Source of the DNA: Lophius americanus
Taxonomy: Eukaryota; Chordata; Actinopteri; Lophiiformes; Lophiidae
DNA length: 64,000 bases
Assembly: GCA_037951165.1 (NCBI GenBank)
Contig: JBBDHG010000157.1
Coordinates: 1 to 64,000, forward strand
Direction of reading: 5' to 3'
A program made the position numbers and the translations under genes. The notes below the pieces were generated by a model, which saw only the letters and a program-made list of their open reading frames with translations, made no database searches and was not told the origin of the DNA. This document shows, piece after piece, positions 11,261-22,850 of the stretch; the stretch's first letter is position 1, and each line of letters begins with the position of its first letter.

Positions 11261-11657
11261 CCGCCTACCATCGCTATAATCTTCAGGCGATGGGAGGCGG
11301 CCTTTGCGACGGTCTTAATATGGCGGTTAAAAGTCAGAGTTCAGAGCTTTTGTGTCTTTTTCCTGTTTGGCTCTAAGATTCTACGATCTATCAGTTTTGA
11401 CGGTTCCGCTGACACGAGCTGGGGGGAAAAGCGGTGAAAATGTTGCATCCTGGTTGGAATGATGACGAAAACGCTTCCTTTTCATCGGGGGTCACCGCAG
11501 CAGGACCCCCGACTCTTCCAGCGCCTCTGAAGCTCTTTGTTCAGAAGCCCCCTGATTATTACTGTGTGTTCCAGACATCGTAAATCACCCCGATCAAAAC
11601 AAACTCCGGTGATTATCCGCCATTTGGATCGACGTCATCCCGTCAGTGGAAAGAAAA

Positions 11658-11690
<33 letters not shown>

Positions 11691-12019
11691 TGGAATAACA
11701 TTCTTACTGTGGTTTAATCAAGTCGGTGGTTCTGAGACTAGAGCGGCGGTCTGGCCAGAGCGCTGCGGCGGCGAAGACACGGAGATGACATCTGAGACGG
11801 CGTGGTGAAAGCTGAGCCGGCCCACGACGACTTTAGAGGTAAAAGTTACCCCCAACTTCATTTCTGCGAGTGACGACGGACCGCGAGGAAGAACGAGATC
11901 CGATGAGAAGGAGTGACTCAGCGCCGAGTTCAGCCCACTGACTGATTGATACGTGACGTATCGTGAGATAGTAGCGAGGAAAATAACGCTGTTACATTTA
12001 TAGTCTGACATCCAGGGCC
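11261..12019. other. No gene seen; includes the G30 tract
   Basis: Mixed DNA. The 11718-12011 minus-strand frame has no recognised domain. Confidence 0.45.
11659..11688 (+). repeat. (G)30 homopolymer
   Basis: Thirty uninterrupted G residues. The tract could form G-quadruplexes; its exact length is prone to sequencing error. Confidence 0.9.
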
Positions 12020-12530
12020 GGAAATGAGATTATCAGGGCCCAGACCCCCGATCTTACTCTTACTTATTATTATATCCCCGGGGTCTTCATCGCGTCCGCA
12101 GCAGATCCTTCGCGTTAACACGATAACTCAAAAACTATCTCATGGATCTTTCTCAAATGATGCCCTCAGAGACTTTAGTGTCCACTAGGGGGAGTGTTTT
12201 TACGTAAAACACTTTTACGGACATATCTTATCTAATCATTCGTACAAACTGGGGGCTAATGAATCGACTTGAACAAACATATCTTATATGTATCATATTT
12301 TACTCTACTATCATATATCAGCCACTAGGGGGAGCTTTAACTCTGAAGGTTTGAGGACCATCATTTCTCAACCGTTGGTTCTATCTAGTCAGAATTTGGT
12401 GCATTTTCATAAAGTCCAGGAGGAAAATCTAGAATACGTCTAATTTTACTCCTACAGTTCATTTTTTACTCACTAGGGGGAGCTTTTTACAAAAAATAAT
12501 AATACTAAGGATATAACTTTACATTTAATT
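12020..12530 (+). repeat. Dispersed family, near-complete copy
   Basis: Modules in order: CCCCGGGGTC end, CGATAACTCAAAAACTATCTC, CACTAGGGGGAGTG (12182), AATGAATCGACTTGAACAAA, CCACTAGGGGGAGCTTTAA (12331), TTTCTCAACCGTTGGT, CACTAGGGGGAGCTTTTT (12472) and ACATTTAATTGAGGAGTTCAATC. Three copies of the CACTAG module suggest internal duplication. It stops just before the ACAACGCAGGGG module. Confidence 0.8.
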
Positions 12531-12944
12531 GAGGAGTTCAATCAGGGACATCGTTTGAAACGTTCTGCCGTTGTAACAGAACACCTGAGCCGACCTTCTC
12601 ATGCAGGGCGGATGATTGACAGATGATTGGCTGCTTGGGACAGGTTGGAGGTTTGGATGCCGGCGTGATAGAAAAGTCCAATTTCTCCACTCCCCGTGGA
12701 CGGAGAGTGGAGAAAGTGACTGAATGGGTTGGGTGTGTGCTGACCCGTTTCTGCTGGGATAGGTCCAAACAACGACGTCGCCTGAGGGAAAATTTAAAAG
12801 GGCAAAAAAAAAAATCATTTGCTCAAAACAAGACTGAGAGACGGAAATGTCCTGAAGACGAATCAACGAGAGGCGAGGAAGAGGCTGAGGCTGTATCCGA
12901 TTACAAGAGCGCCGCCAGAGTCGTTGTCTTTGTGTGAACATTAC
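12531..12944. other. No gene seen
   Basis: A 146-codon minus frame (12525-12965) and a plus frame overlap here, neither with recognisable domains. They most likely are chance frames. Confidence 0.45.
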
Positions 12945-12990
12945 CTTTATATATATTAAATACATATATATCTATATATATATATATAAT
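12945..12990. repeat. AT-rich (TATATA) tract
   Basis: Imperfect TA repeats. Confidence 0.85.
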
Positions 12991-13014
12991 AGGAGAGAAT
13001 ATAAACACAATGTG

Positions 13015-13093
13015 TCGTAAACTTCATTCATTCATCTTTATGGAGATAAATCTCCCCCTAGTGTCAGAAATATATAACCGACCTTTCCCAAAA

Positions 13094-13097
<4 letters not shown>
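13015..13097 (-). repeat. Dispersed family fragment interrupted by (TG)n
   Basis: CTCCCCCTAGTGTCAGAAAT and ACCTTTCCCAAAATCAAT match minus-oriented copies at 2947 and 59912. The expected continuation TCCAGTTCTTCC is replaced by the TG tract. Confidence 0.7.

Positions 13098-13170
<73 letters not shown>
13098..13170. repeat. (TG)36 microsatellite
   Basis: Pure TG dinucleotide repeat; potential Z-DNA. Confidence 0.98.
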
Positions 13171-13171
<1 letters not shown>

Positions 13172-14547
13172 AATATGTTCCTACTTGTGCAGAAAGTTCT
13201 GATGTCATATAATCGGGTCATAAAAGTTATCTAAAGAATCTCAATCCCGGAATTTAGCCACGACTCAGAAAATGTGCAGAAATACGTAAAAAAAAGCCCC
13301 AGAGAAAAGGGTCATTCCGTAAAACATTCTGAAGTGATCCATTATCCCATGTTCTGGTCTCGACCTCCTGTGCTGCCTTCATGGGATCGTAAAAAAAACA
13401 ACAACTATTTAATGAACCTTTAAATGCGTTTTATTGGGTTTTGGACCCGTTCTAGTTTTGTTGCCTCATTGTTTCATTAAGTGGTTTTTATCTTTATTTT
13501 TTAACTTAAACACGTAATACGATACTAAAATAAAGAAACACACAGCAGTGAATAAGACGAAACAGGAAAAGTGGCGTAAACAATGTTTTCATGAGGGTTA
13601 GCAGACGTCATGAGGTTCGATGGGATCGCTTACGATCAAAGGCTCCGCAGGACGCCGGTGATGCTAAACCTGTCAACAACAACAACAACAAAAACAAGAT
13701 GTCCGCCACCTCGCCCTGATCATCACAGTCTTACAAACAAATGAGCCTCAGGACCGCCGGGGCGTCTGACGGCGTCAGTCCTTTGTCGTTTAAGTCGTTA
13801 TGTTGTCGTTATGTTGAAATAACCAGAGAGGCGGCGATGATGTCATCAAAGCGAATGGTGTCGGCCCGTCCAATCGCAGAGGGAGACAGAAGGAGGGGCG
13901 GGACCGGAAGTGGATCTTCTGTGGCGGCGTTTGATGTACGCGTGGCTTCAGGAAGGTTAACGCGTGATTGTGGTTTAGTAATCAGCGCTGAAGTTACATT
14001 CATGCACACGCGATCATCCAGAAAACAGGAAGCGCGTTAGTTGTGGCGTTCTTAGACCATAAAAGGAAGATTATGAATATCGACTGCTTTGATCTGATGA
14101 CGGTTCTGCTGCAGGAATATTCAGTAGAATCACGCGTCAATCAAGTCGTCGTCTCGCCGTCTGTTTTATTGTTCCTGGCAGAAAGTCGAGCGGCTCTGTT
14201 TTATGACGACAGCTGTCAAGAAGTTAAATCAATTATTCAAATGAATGACATAGTTTGTCATTCATTTATAGACTTCAATTATAGACTTTATATCAATGAG
14301 TTTATGTATTATATTATAAAGCTTCATTCAGAACATTTAAGTATTAATATATAATGTGTGTTTACTGTTCATTAGTAATTGTAGTCATGAGTGAAGGCAG
14401 AGAAATGATCACATGACTGTTGGCCTTGTGTTTCTGGCACAGGGACGATCTTGTCTGCGCAAATAGTTTTCATTCTTTTAAAGGAATGTGAAGAATCGTG
14501 TTTCAAAGAGAAAGTGTCTCATCGTAGGACTTCAAACCACTGAGTCT
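13171..14547. other. No gene seen; small hairpin and shared 50-bp block
   Basis: A perfect 12-bp hairpin (AAATGAATGACA, 5-bp loop) lies at 14239-14267. The block 13736-13790 (AATGAGCCTCAGGACCGCC, GACGGCGTCAGTC) is repeated with changes at 27205-27262. Frames at 13741-14354 have no known domain. Confidence 0.5.
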
Positions 14548-15520
14548 GGACCAGTCCAGGTTCACACAGTGAAACAGTCCAGGTTCATATAGTGAAACAG
14601 TCCAGGTCCACACAGTGAAACAGTCCAGGTTCACACAGTTAAACAGTCCAGGTCCACACAGTGAAACAGTCCAGGTTCATATAGTGAAACAGTCCAGGTT
14701 CACACAGTGAAACAGTCCAGGTTCACACAGTGAAACAGTCCAGGTCCACACAGTGAAACAGTCCAGGTTCATACAGTGAAACAGTCCAGGTTCACACAGT
14801 GAAACAGTCCAGGTTCATACAGTGAAACAGTCCAGGTTCACACAGTGAAACAGTCCAGGTTCATACAGTGAAACAGTCCAGGTTCACACAGTGAAACAGT
14901 CCAGGTTCATACAGTGAAACAGTCCAGGTTCACACAGTGAAACAGTCCAGGTTCATACAGTGAAACAGTCCAGGTTCATATAGTGAAACAGTCCAGGTTC
15001 ACACAGTGAAACAGTCCAGGTTCATATAGTGAAACAGTCCAGGTTCACACGGTGAAACAGTCCAGGTTCACACAGTGAACCACTCCAGGTTCACACAGTG
15101 AAACAGTCCAGGTTCATACAGTGAAACAGTCCAGGTCCACACAGTGAAACAGTCCAGGTTCACACCGTGAAACAGTCCAGGTTCATACAGTAAAACAGTC
15201 CAGGTTCATACAGTGAACCAGTCCAGGTTCACACAGAGAAACAGTCCAGGTTCACACAGAGAAACAGTCCAGGTTCACACAGTGAAACAGTCCAGGTTCA
15301 CACAGTGAAACAGTCCAGGTTCACACAATGAAACAGTCCAGGTTCATACAGTGAAACAGTCCAGGTTCACACAGTGAAACAGTCCAGGTTCATACAGTGA
15401 AACAGTCCAGGTTCACACAATGAAACAGTCCAGGTTCACACAGTGAAACAGTCCAGGTTCATACAGTGAAACAGTCCAGGTTCATACTGTGAAACAGTCC
15501 AGGTTCATACTGTTTCACTA
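14548..15520 (+). repeat. 23-bp minisatellite, ~42 copies
   Basis: Units AACAGTCCAGGTTCA followed by CACAGTGA, with TTCATACAGTGA, TTCATATAGTGA and TCCACACAGTGA variants. Variants alternate in a long stretch (about 14760-14960), indicating a 46-bp higher-order period there. Confidence 0.97.
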
Positions 15521-15568
15521 AACAGTCCAGACAATGTCTAGAGGAATTCTCTGGTCTATGATTGATTT

Positions 15569-15811
15569 CTCTGTCTGTCTGTCTGTCTGTCTGTGTATCT
15601 GTCTGTGTATCTGTCTGTGAATCTGTCTGTCTGTCTGTCTGTGTATCTGTCTGTCTGTCTGTCTGTCTGTCTGTGTATCTGTCTGTGTATCTGTCTGTCT
15701 GTCTGTGTATCTGTCTGTCTGATTGTCTGTGTATCTGTCTGTCTGTCTGTGTATCTGTCTGTGTATCTGTCTGTCTGTCTGTGTATCTGTCTGTCTGATT
15801 GTCTCTCTGTC
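15569..15811 (+). repeat. (CTGT)n with TGTATCTG variants
   Basis: Tetranucleotide CTGT/TCTG array interspersed with CTGTGTAT units. Long frames on both strands (Ser/Val/Cys/Leu-rich or Thr/Asp/Arg/Gln-rich) are by-products. Confidence 0.96.
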
Positions 15812-15957
15812 TTCAGACGGAGGACAGCGGTACAGTTCTGAGAACAACCTTCTGAGCTGGTGTGAGAACTCCCCCCTGCAGAGACCAAAGACCCTCTGAG
15901 CGATTCTGACCTCCAGACCCGACACCAACAACAACAGACGGAGGATCGAATAAATGC
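15812..15957. other. No feature seen
   Basis: Spacer between two arrays. Confidence 0.5.
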
Positions 15958-16102
15958 GAGGAGGAACCCGAGGAGGAACCAGGAGGAGGAACCCCAGGAG
16001 GAACCCCAGGAGGAACCCCAGGAGGAACCCCAGGAGGAACCCGAGGAGGAACCAGGAGGAGGAACCCCAGGAGGAACCCCAGGAGGAACCCCAGGAGGAA
16101 CC
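15958..16102 (+). repeat. 12-bp minisatellite (AGGAGGAACCCC)
   Basis: About 12 units with CCGAGG and CCAGGAGG variants. Confidence 0.95.
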
Positions 16103-16116
16103 AACGTCTCACAGTC

Positions 16117-16182
16117 GTGTTCTGAGTGGTGTTCTGAGTCGTGTTCTGAGTGGTGTTCTGAGTGGTGTTCTGAGTGGTGTTC
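16117..16182 (+). repeat. 12-bp minisatellite (GTGTTCTGAGTG)
   Basis: Five to six units of a second, unrelated 12-bp repeat, 14 bp after the previous array. Confidence 0.95.
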
Positions 16183-16304
16183 ACGCGTCTCCACGTTGAG
16201 CCTGAATGCAGCAGCAGCAGCAGGGAGAGGCAGGACGCCGTCCTCCAGTCCTGGAGTGTATTCGTCTGTCTGCCGGAGGGGGGTGGGGGTTAAAGAGGGC
16301 GTCC

Positions 16305-16384
16305 CTCGCACGGCCCCTCCCTCGCACGGCCCCTCCCTCGCACGGCCCCTCCCTCCCACGGCCCCTCCCTCGCACGGCCCCTCC
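16305..16384 (+). repeat. 16-bp minisatellite (CTCGCACGGCCCCTCC)
   Basis: Exactly five GC-rich units (80 bp), one with CTCCCACGG. It ends 120 bp upstream of the start codon at 16504, so it lies in the likely promoter/5'UTR region. Confidence 0.96.
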
Positions 16385-16503
16385 GCCTGGAGGAGTATCC
16401 TGTAGCAGCAGCAGGTCCCAAAACTGGAAACACATTCAGTCCCTTCTGAATGGAGCGTCTTTAGAGCGAGAGAGGAGGACTTAACTTTCAGCACCAAGAA
16501 ACC

Positions 16504-16582
16504 ATGAGAGCGCTACAACGTCTGCTTCTGGCCGGCGCCCTGCTGACCCTGCTGGCCTGCCTGCCCGGCCCGGTTCACGGAG
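16504..16582 (+). CDS. Likely first coding exon: signal peptide of an unidentified secreted or membrane protein
   Basis: Encodes 26 residues plus one base. The layout is a basic start (MRALQR), a hydrophobic core (LLLAGALLTLLACL) and a cleavage region (PGPVHG) with V at -3 and G at -1. The start has a strong context (AGAAACCATGA). Immediately after CACGGAG comes GTGAGTAC, an excellent donor, giving a phase-1 intron. Without splicing the frame runs only to 16689. Secreted and receptor proteins often have a signal-only first exon with a phase-1 junction. I do not recognise the protein and found no convincing second exon, so the gene may continue beyond 64 kb. A chance hydrophobic frame is possible, but the start, signal and donor together are unlikely by accident. 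Confidence 0.65.
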
Positions 16583-16959
16583 GTGAGTACCACTGCAAAT
16601 GCCTCTCTCTCTGTCTCCGCCGCCTCCTGCTGCTCCGCCACAGATGCGCAGGAGGAGATCAGATCACAGCCCGAGGCTTCCTAAAATAAGACCTGAACCA
16701 CAGGAGGAGATCTGAGGAGGAAAGTTTGACTCTAACAAACTTGACTTTTACAAACTTCACAAACTTTCCATGATGACTGCCGAACTTTTCCCTCTTCTTC
16801 GATACACCAGTGGTTCTGAATCCGGTCCAATCTGTGGATTTCTTACATGCAGTGCAGTTTTTTTTCTCTTCCTGTCTGAGTCTTCGAGCGTTTCACCTCC
16901 AGAATGTTTGCGTTCGGATCCGGCCGCCAGAAAAGATCGACTTTGAATCCTTGTGCGGT
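16583..16959. other. Start of presumed intron; no feature seen
   Basis: Begins with the GTGAGTAC donor. No acceptor/exon pair recognised. Confidence 0.4.
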
Positions 16960-17048
16960 GAATGAATGAATGAATGAATGAATGAATGAATGAATGAATG
17001 AATGAATGAATGAATGAATGAATGAATGAATGAATGAATGAATGAATG
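16960..17048. repeat. (GAAT)n microsatellite
   Basis: About 22 nearly perfect tetranucleotide units. The minus-strand Ser-Phe-Ile-His frames are by-products. Confidence 0.97.
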
Positions 17049-17906
17049 GCTCTTTCAGGCAGAGCTGCTCCGTCTCCACCCGGTGAGGGGAGATGAAAGT
17101 GAGTGAGGGGGCTGGTGAGGGGGTGACGGGGTGAGGGATGCAGTGGGTTGGGAAGTGGGTCGAGGGATGCTGGGAGCTGCACAAAGCTCCTATAGAGTCG
17201 GCCATAGATGCACCTTTCTCCACCGACCACAGCTGCTCCTCTCATTCCTCCGAGCGCGGCGAGAGCGGCCAGAGCGGCGAGGGATGTTTGGATGTAATCA
17301 GGAATGTTGGGGGGGGGTTGAAACAGCTTTCCCAACTCACCTCAGCGCAACAACTTGCCAGGATCTGCCTCCGACCAGCAGCTGTTGAGGCCATTGCGTT
17401 CCCCCCCACCCCGGGTTTTCGGATCACGTCGCTCGCCGAACTTCTCAGCTACAAGAACCGGCGCTTGATCCGAACTCAGGGGTACCGCTTTGGTTCTTTC
17501 TGTTTCTTTACTTTACTTGGAATCAGAGCTCGGCTGGAGCTCTGGCGTTCTCGACTCCGCGATGCGTTCTCGACTCCAGCGGGGTCGGAGCACTGGAACA
17601 CGTTTCCTGCGTTAGTAATCATTCTTACCGCGGTGTCATCACGATCCGGGCTTCGTGGGTTGAGCGGTTCAGAAGATGTGGATGATGGCGGGACAAGAAC
17701 AGGGAGCTGTTTGTCCCACGTCCCTGCTGCGGCGTTCACCCGCTGCCCCTGCAGAACCGCGTGTTAATACTGAGCAGATGGACCCAGAGACTGATTAGGT
17801 TCTGGACCCAAACGCCCTGCTGCAAGCTGTCGGGTGGACGGTTCCACCGACTCTCGCTGAAGGTTTTAAGTTCTTCCCGGTGTTTGCAGCTGAGACTCGT
17901 CACAGG

Positions 17907-17907
<1 letters not shown>
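17049..17907. other. No gene seen
   Basis: GC-richer DNA. The 209-codon plus frame (17138-17767) lacks any recognisable motif and is overlapped by minus frames. Confidence 0.4.
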
Positions 17908-17992
<85 letters not shown>

Positions 17993-18000
17993 ACACACAC
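17908..18000. repeat. (CA)n microsatellite
   Basis: Pure CA to 17990, then TTACACACAC. Confidence 0.98.
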
Positions 18001-18396
18001 GCTCTGATGGTCCAGATGTTCTGCAGGGAGGCATCGTCCAGCCTGCAGCTGTTGGTTCTAAAGCTGCACACAGTTTTTGTCTTTTTTCCATCAGTGGGAA
18101 TATTAGGAGCCGGAACGTTGATGAAGTCATGAGTGAAGTACGGAAAAGGCGGGAGTTTGAGTCACGCAGCAAAAACTCTGAATCTTACCGGGACTTTTTC
18201 AGACGGAAAATCTTATTGTACCTGATTTAAGACACAATTACCGAAAAAAGTAAGATTTCACGGAGATTTATGGAATTATATTTCATCTTGTTTCATTCAA
18301 AGAATCCTGAAAATATCTGAAAAGCTCGAATTTAGTATTTCCAGCTTAGTTAAAGAGAAACTTAATCATAAAATACTTAATTAACTTTGATGTTTC
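18001..18396. other. No feature seen
   Basis: AT-rich unique-looking DNA. Confidence 0.5.
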
Positions 18397-18612
18397 TGCC
18401 TCGGTGGCGGTCCAAAGCCCGGATAAATGGGGAAAGTTGCATCAAAATCGCTGCCAAAACTATTGGCGGATCAGGAAACCGATATCCAAACCGGGTCCAT
18501 TAAGAAATACTGCCAGCGGTACCGTTAGCCAACAGGTTGCCGGCGGTAACTGTGTTGGAAACATAATCCGTTGTGGCGACCCCGAAGAGGAACAACCGAA
18601 AGAAGAAGTTAG
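18397..18612 (+). mobile_element. Degenerate teleost SINE (tail with GTGGCGACCCCGAA)
   Basis: GGTCCAAAGCCCGGATAAATGG, then ATCCGTTGTGGCGACCCCGA and a GAAAGAAGAAG tail. This order is typical of a high-copy fish SINE body and tail. Other copies are at 55441-55690 and 61503-61565. Confidence 0.65.
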
Positions 18613-19021
18613 GCATGATCAAGAGTTAATTCTGACTTTTTAAGGAAGTGAAACTCATATTTCAGGATTCAGGACTTTCCAGTCATAACTTTGGACTTTA
18701 GTCTTGCAAAGACTTGAGAGAGTGACTTTGATCTTCTGGTACAGGATGTCTTCGGGATAGACGTAAGATTTTGGTGTCGAAAATCATGTTGCCACCGAAT
18801 CCCAACGTTGGCTGGCGGGCGAACGTTGTGTCTTTGCCGCGGTCAGCTGGGACATTGGGTAAAACCTGCGGGACCCCAGACTACAGAAAAGGGATGATCA
18901 TTGGTTAGGGTCCCGCATCGGGTTTTCAAGTCCAAACAAAAGTCAAGACTGTTGTCCATCAAATGTTGGGTTCCGACAAAAATCTAACATCTTTTAAGTC
19001 CAAAGTCTTTACCAAATTCAT
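18613..19021. other. No feature seen
   Basis: Unremarkable DNA. Confidence 0.5.
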
Positions 19022-19285
19022 CGACCTTGTACAGATTGTGTTTTACTTTAATAATTCACATATTACCCAATAGGGGGAGTTTTTTTCCCCGTTCTACAGA
19101 CTGAACGTCGTAAATGTCGGTCAAATTTGTTCGGACTTCAGTCTATATGAATCGACTGAAGGAGACATAACTTCTATATTTCACTTTTCACTCTAAATGT
19201 TCATATTTGACCCACTAGGGGGAGCTTCTTTTTTTTTAGGAGGGAGTTGGGGATTGGGGGCTTTTCGGGGATATATATATCACAT
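19022..19285 (+). repeat. Dispersed family, partial copy
   Basis: Two AGGGGGAG modules (19072, 19216) flank a TATGAATCGACTGAAGGAGA block; it ends with TTGGGGGCTTTTCGGGGATA, a variant of the terminal module. Confidence 0.75.
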
Positions 19286-20208
19286 ATATCACATATATAT
19301 CACAGGGGTCGTGTTTTTTGTTGCTGACAGTTCCGGTTCTGCACCCCTCAGTCACGTGACTTTATTTTATTCTCAACATCTCTTTATCTAATATTGGACG
19401 TGACACGTTCCTGTTGAGTCTTTAAAAACACGCCACAGCTCTGAATATCTCCAGCCACCAGACAGCTGCTCCTTAACGACTGCTTTTACCGAGGCCTGGA
19501 AAAAGTGCAAGGTAGTTATTTCCAACCCTAAAATTGTACGCTGGTGTTTTTTGATGTTGTTTGGTTGGCCTGGTGACGATGTTTCTGCTTGTTTTCCTGT
19601 TTTTTTCTGCCTGTTGATCAGGAACAAAGTCTGATGCTTCTTTTGGAAGGTAATTTCCCTTTAGAGGAGGCTTTTGTCCAACGTCTCTCCCAACCTTCTG
19701 AGCCAAGAGTGTCGACACTTATTCAGCTTGTCGTCAATAACTTTTCTGCAAAATTCCTCATTTGTTTTGTCACACTGCAAAAACTCAAAGTGGTAGAAAA
19801 ACAGTATTTGTCTAATTTCTAGTCAAAATTATCTCATGGCACTGGATTTAATACAAAACGACTGAACAAATAACATTTCTCTGTAATATAAGGACTTTGT
19901 TTTTAGGCAGTTGAAAATCTTGTTAGGTCAAAGAATCTTGATAACTTCTCAAAAGCTCAAATTTAGACTTTCCAGCTAACTTAAATAGAAATGTCATCGT
20001 TAAATGACTAAATATGACTCCCTAATCTTATTTCAAAGACTTACTGGTGTTAAATCTGGAATAGATTAAATAGATTTTTTTTTAAATTATAAATTTCTAC
20101 AGGGGAAGTTTTTGTGAAAAACCTGTAAAAAATATTACATTAAATATGAGTAACAACGATTTCAAAGTTGTGCTTGTTTATGAACAATATAAACACTAAA
20201 AACCTGAT
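19286..20208. other. No gene seen
   Basis: AT-rich. ATATATCACA repeats at 19270-19302. Short frames near 19388-19822 lack domains. Confidence 0.45.
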
Positions 20209-21757
20209 TATAAGCACTACAAACATCACTATAAACACTATAAACACTATAAACATCACTATAAACATCACTATAAATACTATAAACACTATAAACATCA
20301 CTTTAAACACAATAAACATCACTATAAACATCACTTTAAACACTATAAACACTATAAACATCACTTTAAACACTATAAACACTATAAACATCACTATAAA
20401 CACTATAAAAACTATAAACATCACTATAAACATCACTTTAAACACTATAAACACTATAAACATCACTATAAACATTATAAATCTATAAACACTATAAACA
20501 TCACTATAAACATCACTATAAATACTATAAACACTATAAACATCACTTTAAACACAATAAACATCACTATAAACATCACTTTAAACACTATAAACACTAT
20601 AAACATCACTATAAACATCACTTTAAACACTATAAACACTATAAACATCACTTTAAACACTATAAACACTATAAACATCACTTTCAACACTATAAACACT
20701 ATAAACATGACTATAAACATCACTATAAACATCACTTTAAACACTATAAACACTATAAACATCACTTTAAACACTATAAACACTATAAACATCACTTTAA
20801 ACACTATAAACACTATAAACATGACTATAAACATCACTATAAACATCACTTTAAACACTATAAACACTATAAACATCACTATAAACATCACTTTAAACAC
20901 TATAAACACTATAAACATCATTATAAACACTATAAACATCACTATAAACATGACTATAAACATCACTATAAACATCACTTTAAACACTATAAACACTATA
21001 AACATCATTATAAACACTATAAACATCACTATAAACATCACTATAAACATCACTTTAAACACTATAAACACTATAAACATCATTATAAACACTATAAACA
21101 TGACTATAAACATCACTATAAACATCACTTTAAACACTATAAACACTATAAACATCACTTTAAACACTATAAACACTATAAACATCACTTTAAACACTAT
21201 AAACACTATAAACATGACTATAAACATCACTATAAACATCACTTTAAACACTATAAACACTATAAACATCACTATAAACATCACTTTAAACACTATAAAC
21301 ACTATAAACATCATTATAAACACTATAAACATCACTATAAACATGACTATAAACATCACTATAAACATCACTTTAAACACTATAAACACTATAAACATCA
21401 TTATAAACACTATAAACATCACTATAAACATCACTATAAACATCACTTTAAACACTATAAACACTATAAACATCATTATAAACACTATAAACATCACTAT
21501 AAACACTATAAACATCACTATAAACATCACTTTAAACACTATAAACACTATAAACATCATTATAAACACTATAAACATCACTATAAACATCACTATAAAC
21601 ATCACTATAAACATCCCTTTAAAGACTATAAACACTATAAACATCACTATAAACATCACTTTAAACACTATAAACACTATAAACATCACTATAAACACTA
21701 TAAACACTATAAACATCACTATAAACATCACTATAAACACTATAAACACTATAAACC
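20209..21757 (+). repeat. 9/12-bp ATAAACACT / ATAAACATCACT array with a 393-bp higher-order repeat
   Basis: About 1.55 kb of alternating 9-bp and 12-bp units with TTTAAACACT, ATGACT and ATCATT variants. As most units are multiples of 3, both strands keep long open frames: a 379-codon Asn/Ile/Thr plus frame and a 424-codon Phe/Ile/Val/Met minus frame. The block 20707-21099 recurs at 21100-21492; translated in frame, the two 131-codon blocks are identical. A smaller repeated segment (marker ATAAATAC at 20273 and 20518) lies to the left. Confidence 0.97.
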
Positions 21758-21999
21758 CACGTCACCAGTTGCGTCCTGGTCATGCGACAACGGTGAACGT
21801 ACTTGTAATATTGTGTGAACACACACAGCAGCGTTCACCACCATAATGTGCACAACAAGAATGTTCTGGGCCCAAGCCCCCAGAATTAAACTAAACCTGC
21901 GGCCTTTCAATGTGGACTTTGTTCCATCCCGGTTCTCAGAAGGGGAACTGTTGACTCAAAGTTGCCCGGAGGTATGAATGGGAGCCTGGATGGTTCTAT
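21758..21999. other. No feature seen
   Basis: Unremarkable spacer. Confidence 0.5.
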
Positions 22000-22044
22000 G
22001 TCTCTCTATCTCTCTCTATATATATATATGTATGTATGTAAGTG

Positions 22045-22117
<73 letters not shown>
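22000..22117. repeat. Compound (TC)n-(TATG)n-(TA)n microsatellite
   Basis: TCTC tract, TATG units, then about 34 TA units. Confidence 0.97.
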
Positions 22118-22122
<5 letters not shown>

Positions 22123-22850
22123 CCTTCTGATGACCTGTATACGTGTTTATCCTTCTACACTCAAACATCATACTGGTTTACTTCACCTCGCCTCATGTCG
22201 GCTGGGTTGGGATCCGGTACCCCTATAAACCCGCACACAGGATAGGTGGTTCCAGAACCCGCATGGATGTCTGGTTGTAGCCAAGATTTTTAAGAACTTT
22301 TAAGAATGACATTATTATATTTTATACATTTCCTGAGCAGATCGAAGCTAAGCTAACGTGTTAGCTTCTGGCCCACGCCGTTAAAAATCATGGCGCTGAT
22401 GTGATTCCTTTGGAGAAGAGCTCTAACATCTGTTTCCTGTTTTCTTCCTCATGACTTGTTGTTTTTTTGACTGACAGACCTTTAAGAGGTTCGTTACTGC
22501 CGACACATGCAGCTCATTAGCAGCAAAACAACCGGAGTCAAAAGCTACAACTACTAAGAAACGAACGGCGGTTCTCCCAAATATTCATTCAATTAATGGA
22601 ACGTAAAGAAATTGGCAGAAACCCATCCTTAATTTAACACCAGAACAAATGTCCAAACCCAACCCAACCCAGACCCACTTGCTGTTTTAACCAGAACTGT
22701 CTGGATATTATTAACTTTTCCAGATGGAACATCCTGACAAGGGTGACATGTGACTTGTGCATGATGACATCATAATCTGACAGAGTTTTATAGAGTTACC
22801 ACACAGCGAGACGGTTCTGGGGTTCTGTGGAATTACGGACCTGGAAAATT
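22118..22850. other. No gene seen
   Basis: Unique-looking DNA without recognisable motifs. Confidence 0.5.

Noticed and set aside
12525..12965. 146-codon minus frame
   Set aside because: Overlaps plus frames and the end of a dispersed repeat; no domain.
15518..16497. 313- and 138-codon minus frames over the CTGT and 12-bp arrays
   Set aside because: Composition is that of the underlying repeats (TDRQTDRY, HHSEH and SGSSWG runs); no domain or signal.
16757..17335. 192- and 126-codon minus frames with repeated SFIH
   Set aside because: Translation of the GAAT microsatellite plus chance flanks.
17138..17767. 209-codon plus frame downstream of the putative exon
   Set aside because: No signal or domain, low-complexity GC-rich DNA, and not in a position that continues the phase-1 exon.
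20475..21846. 424-codon minus frame and 379-codon plus frame
   Set aside because: Both follow from 9- and 12-bp repeat units; the Phe/Ile/Val/Met or Asn/Ile/Thr composition is a translation of simple sequence.
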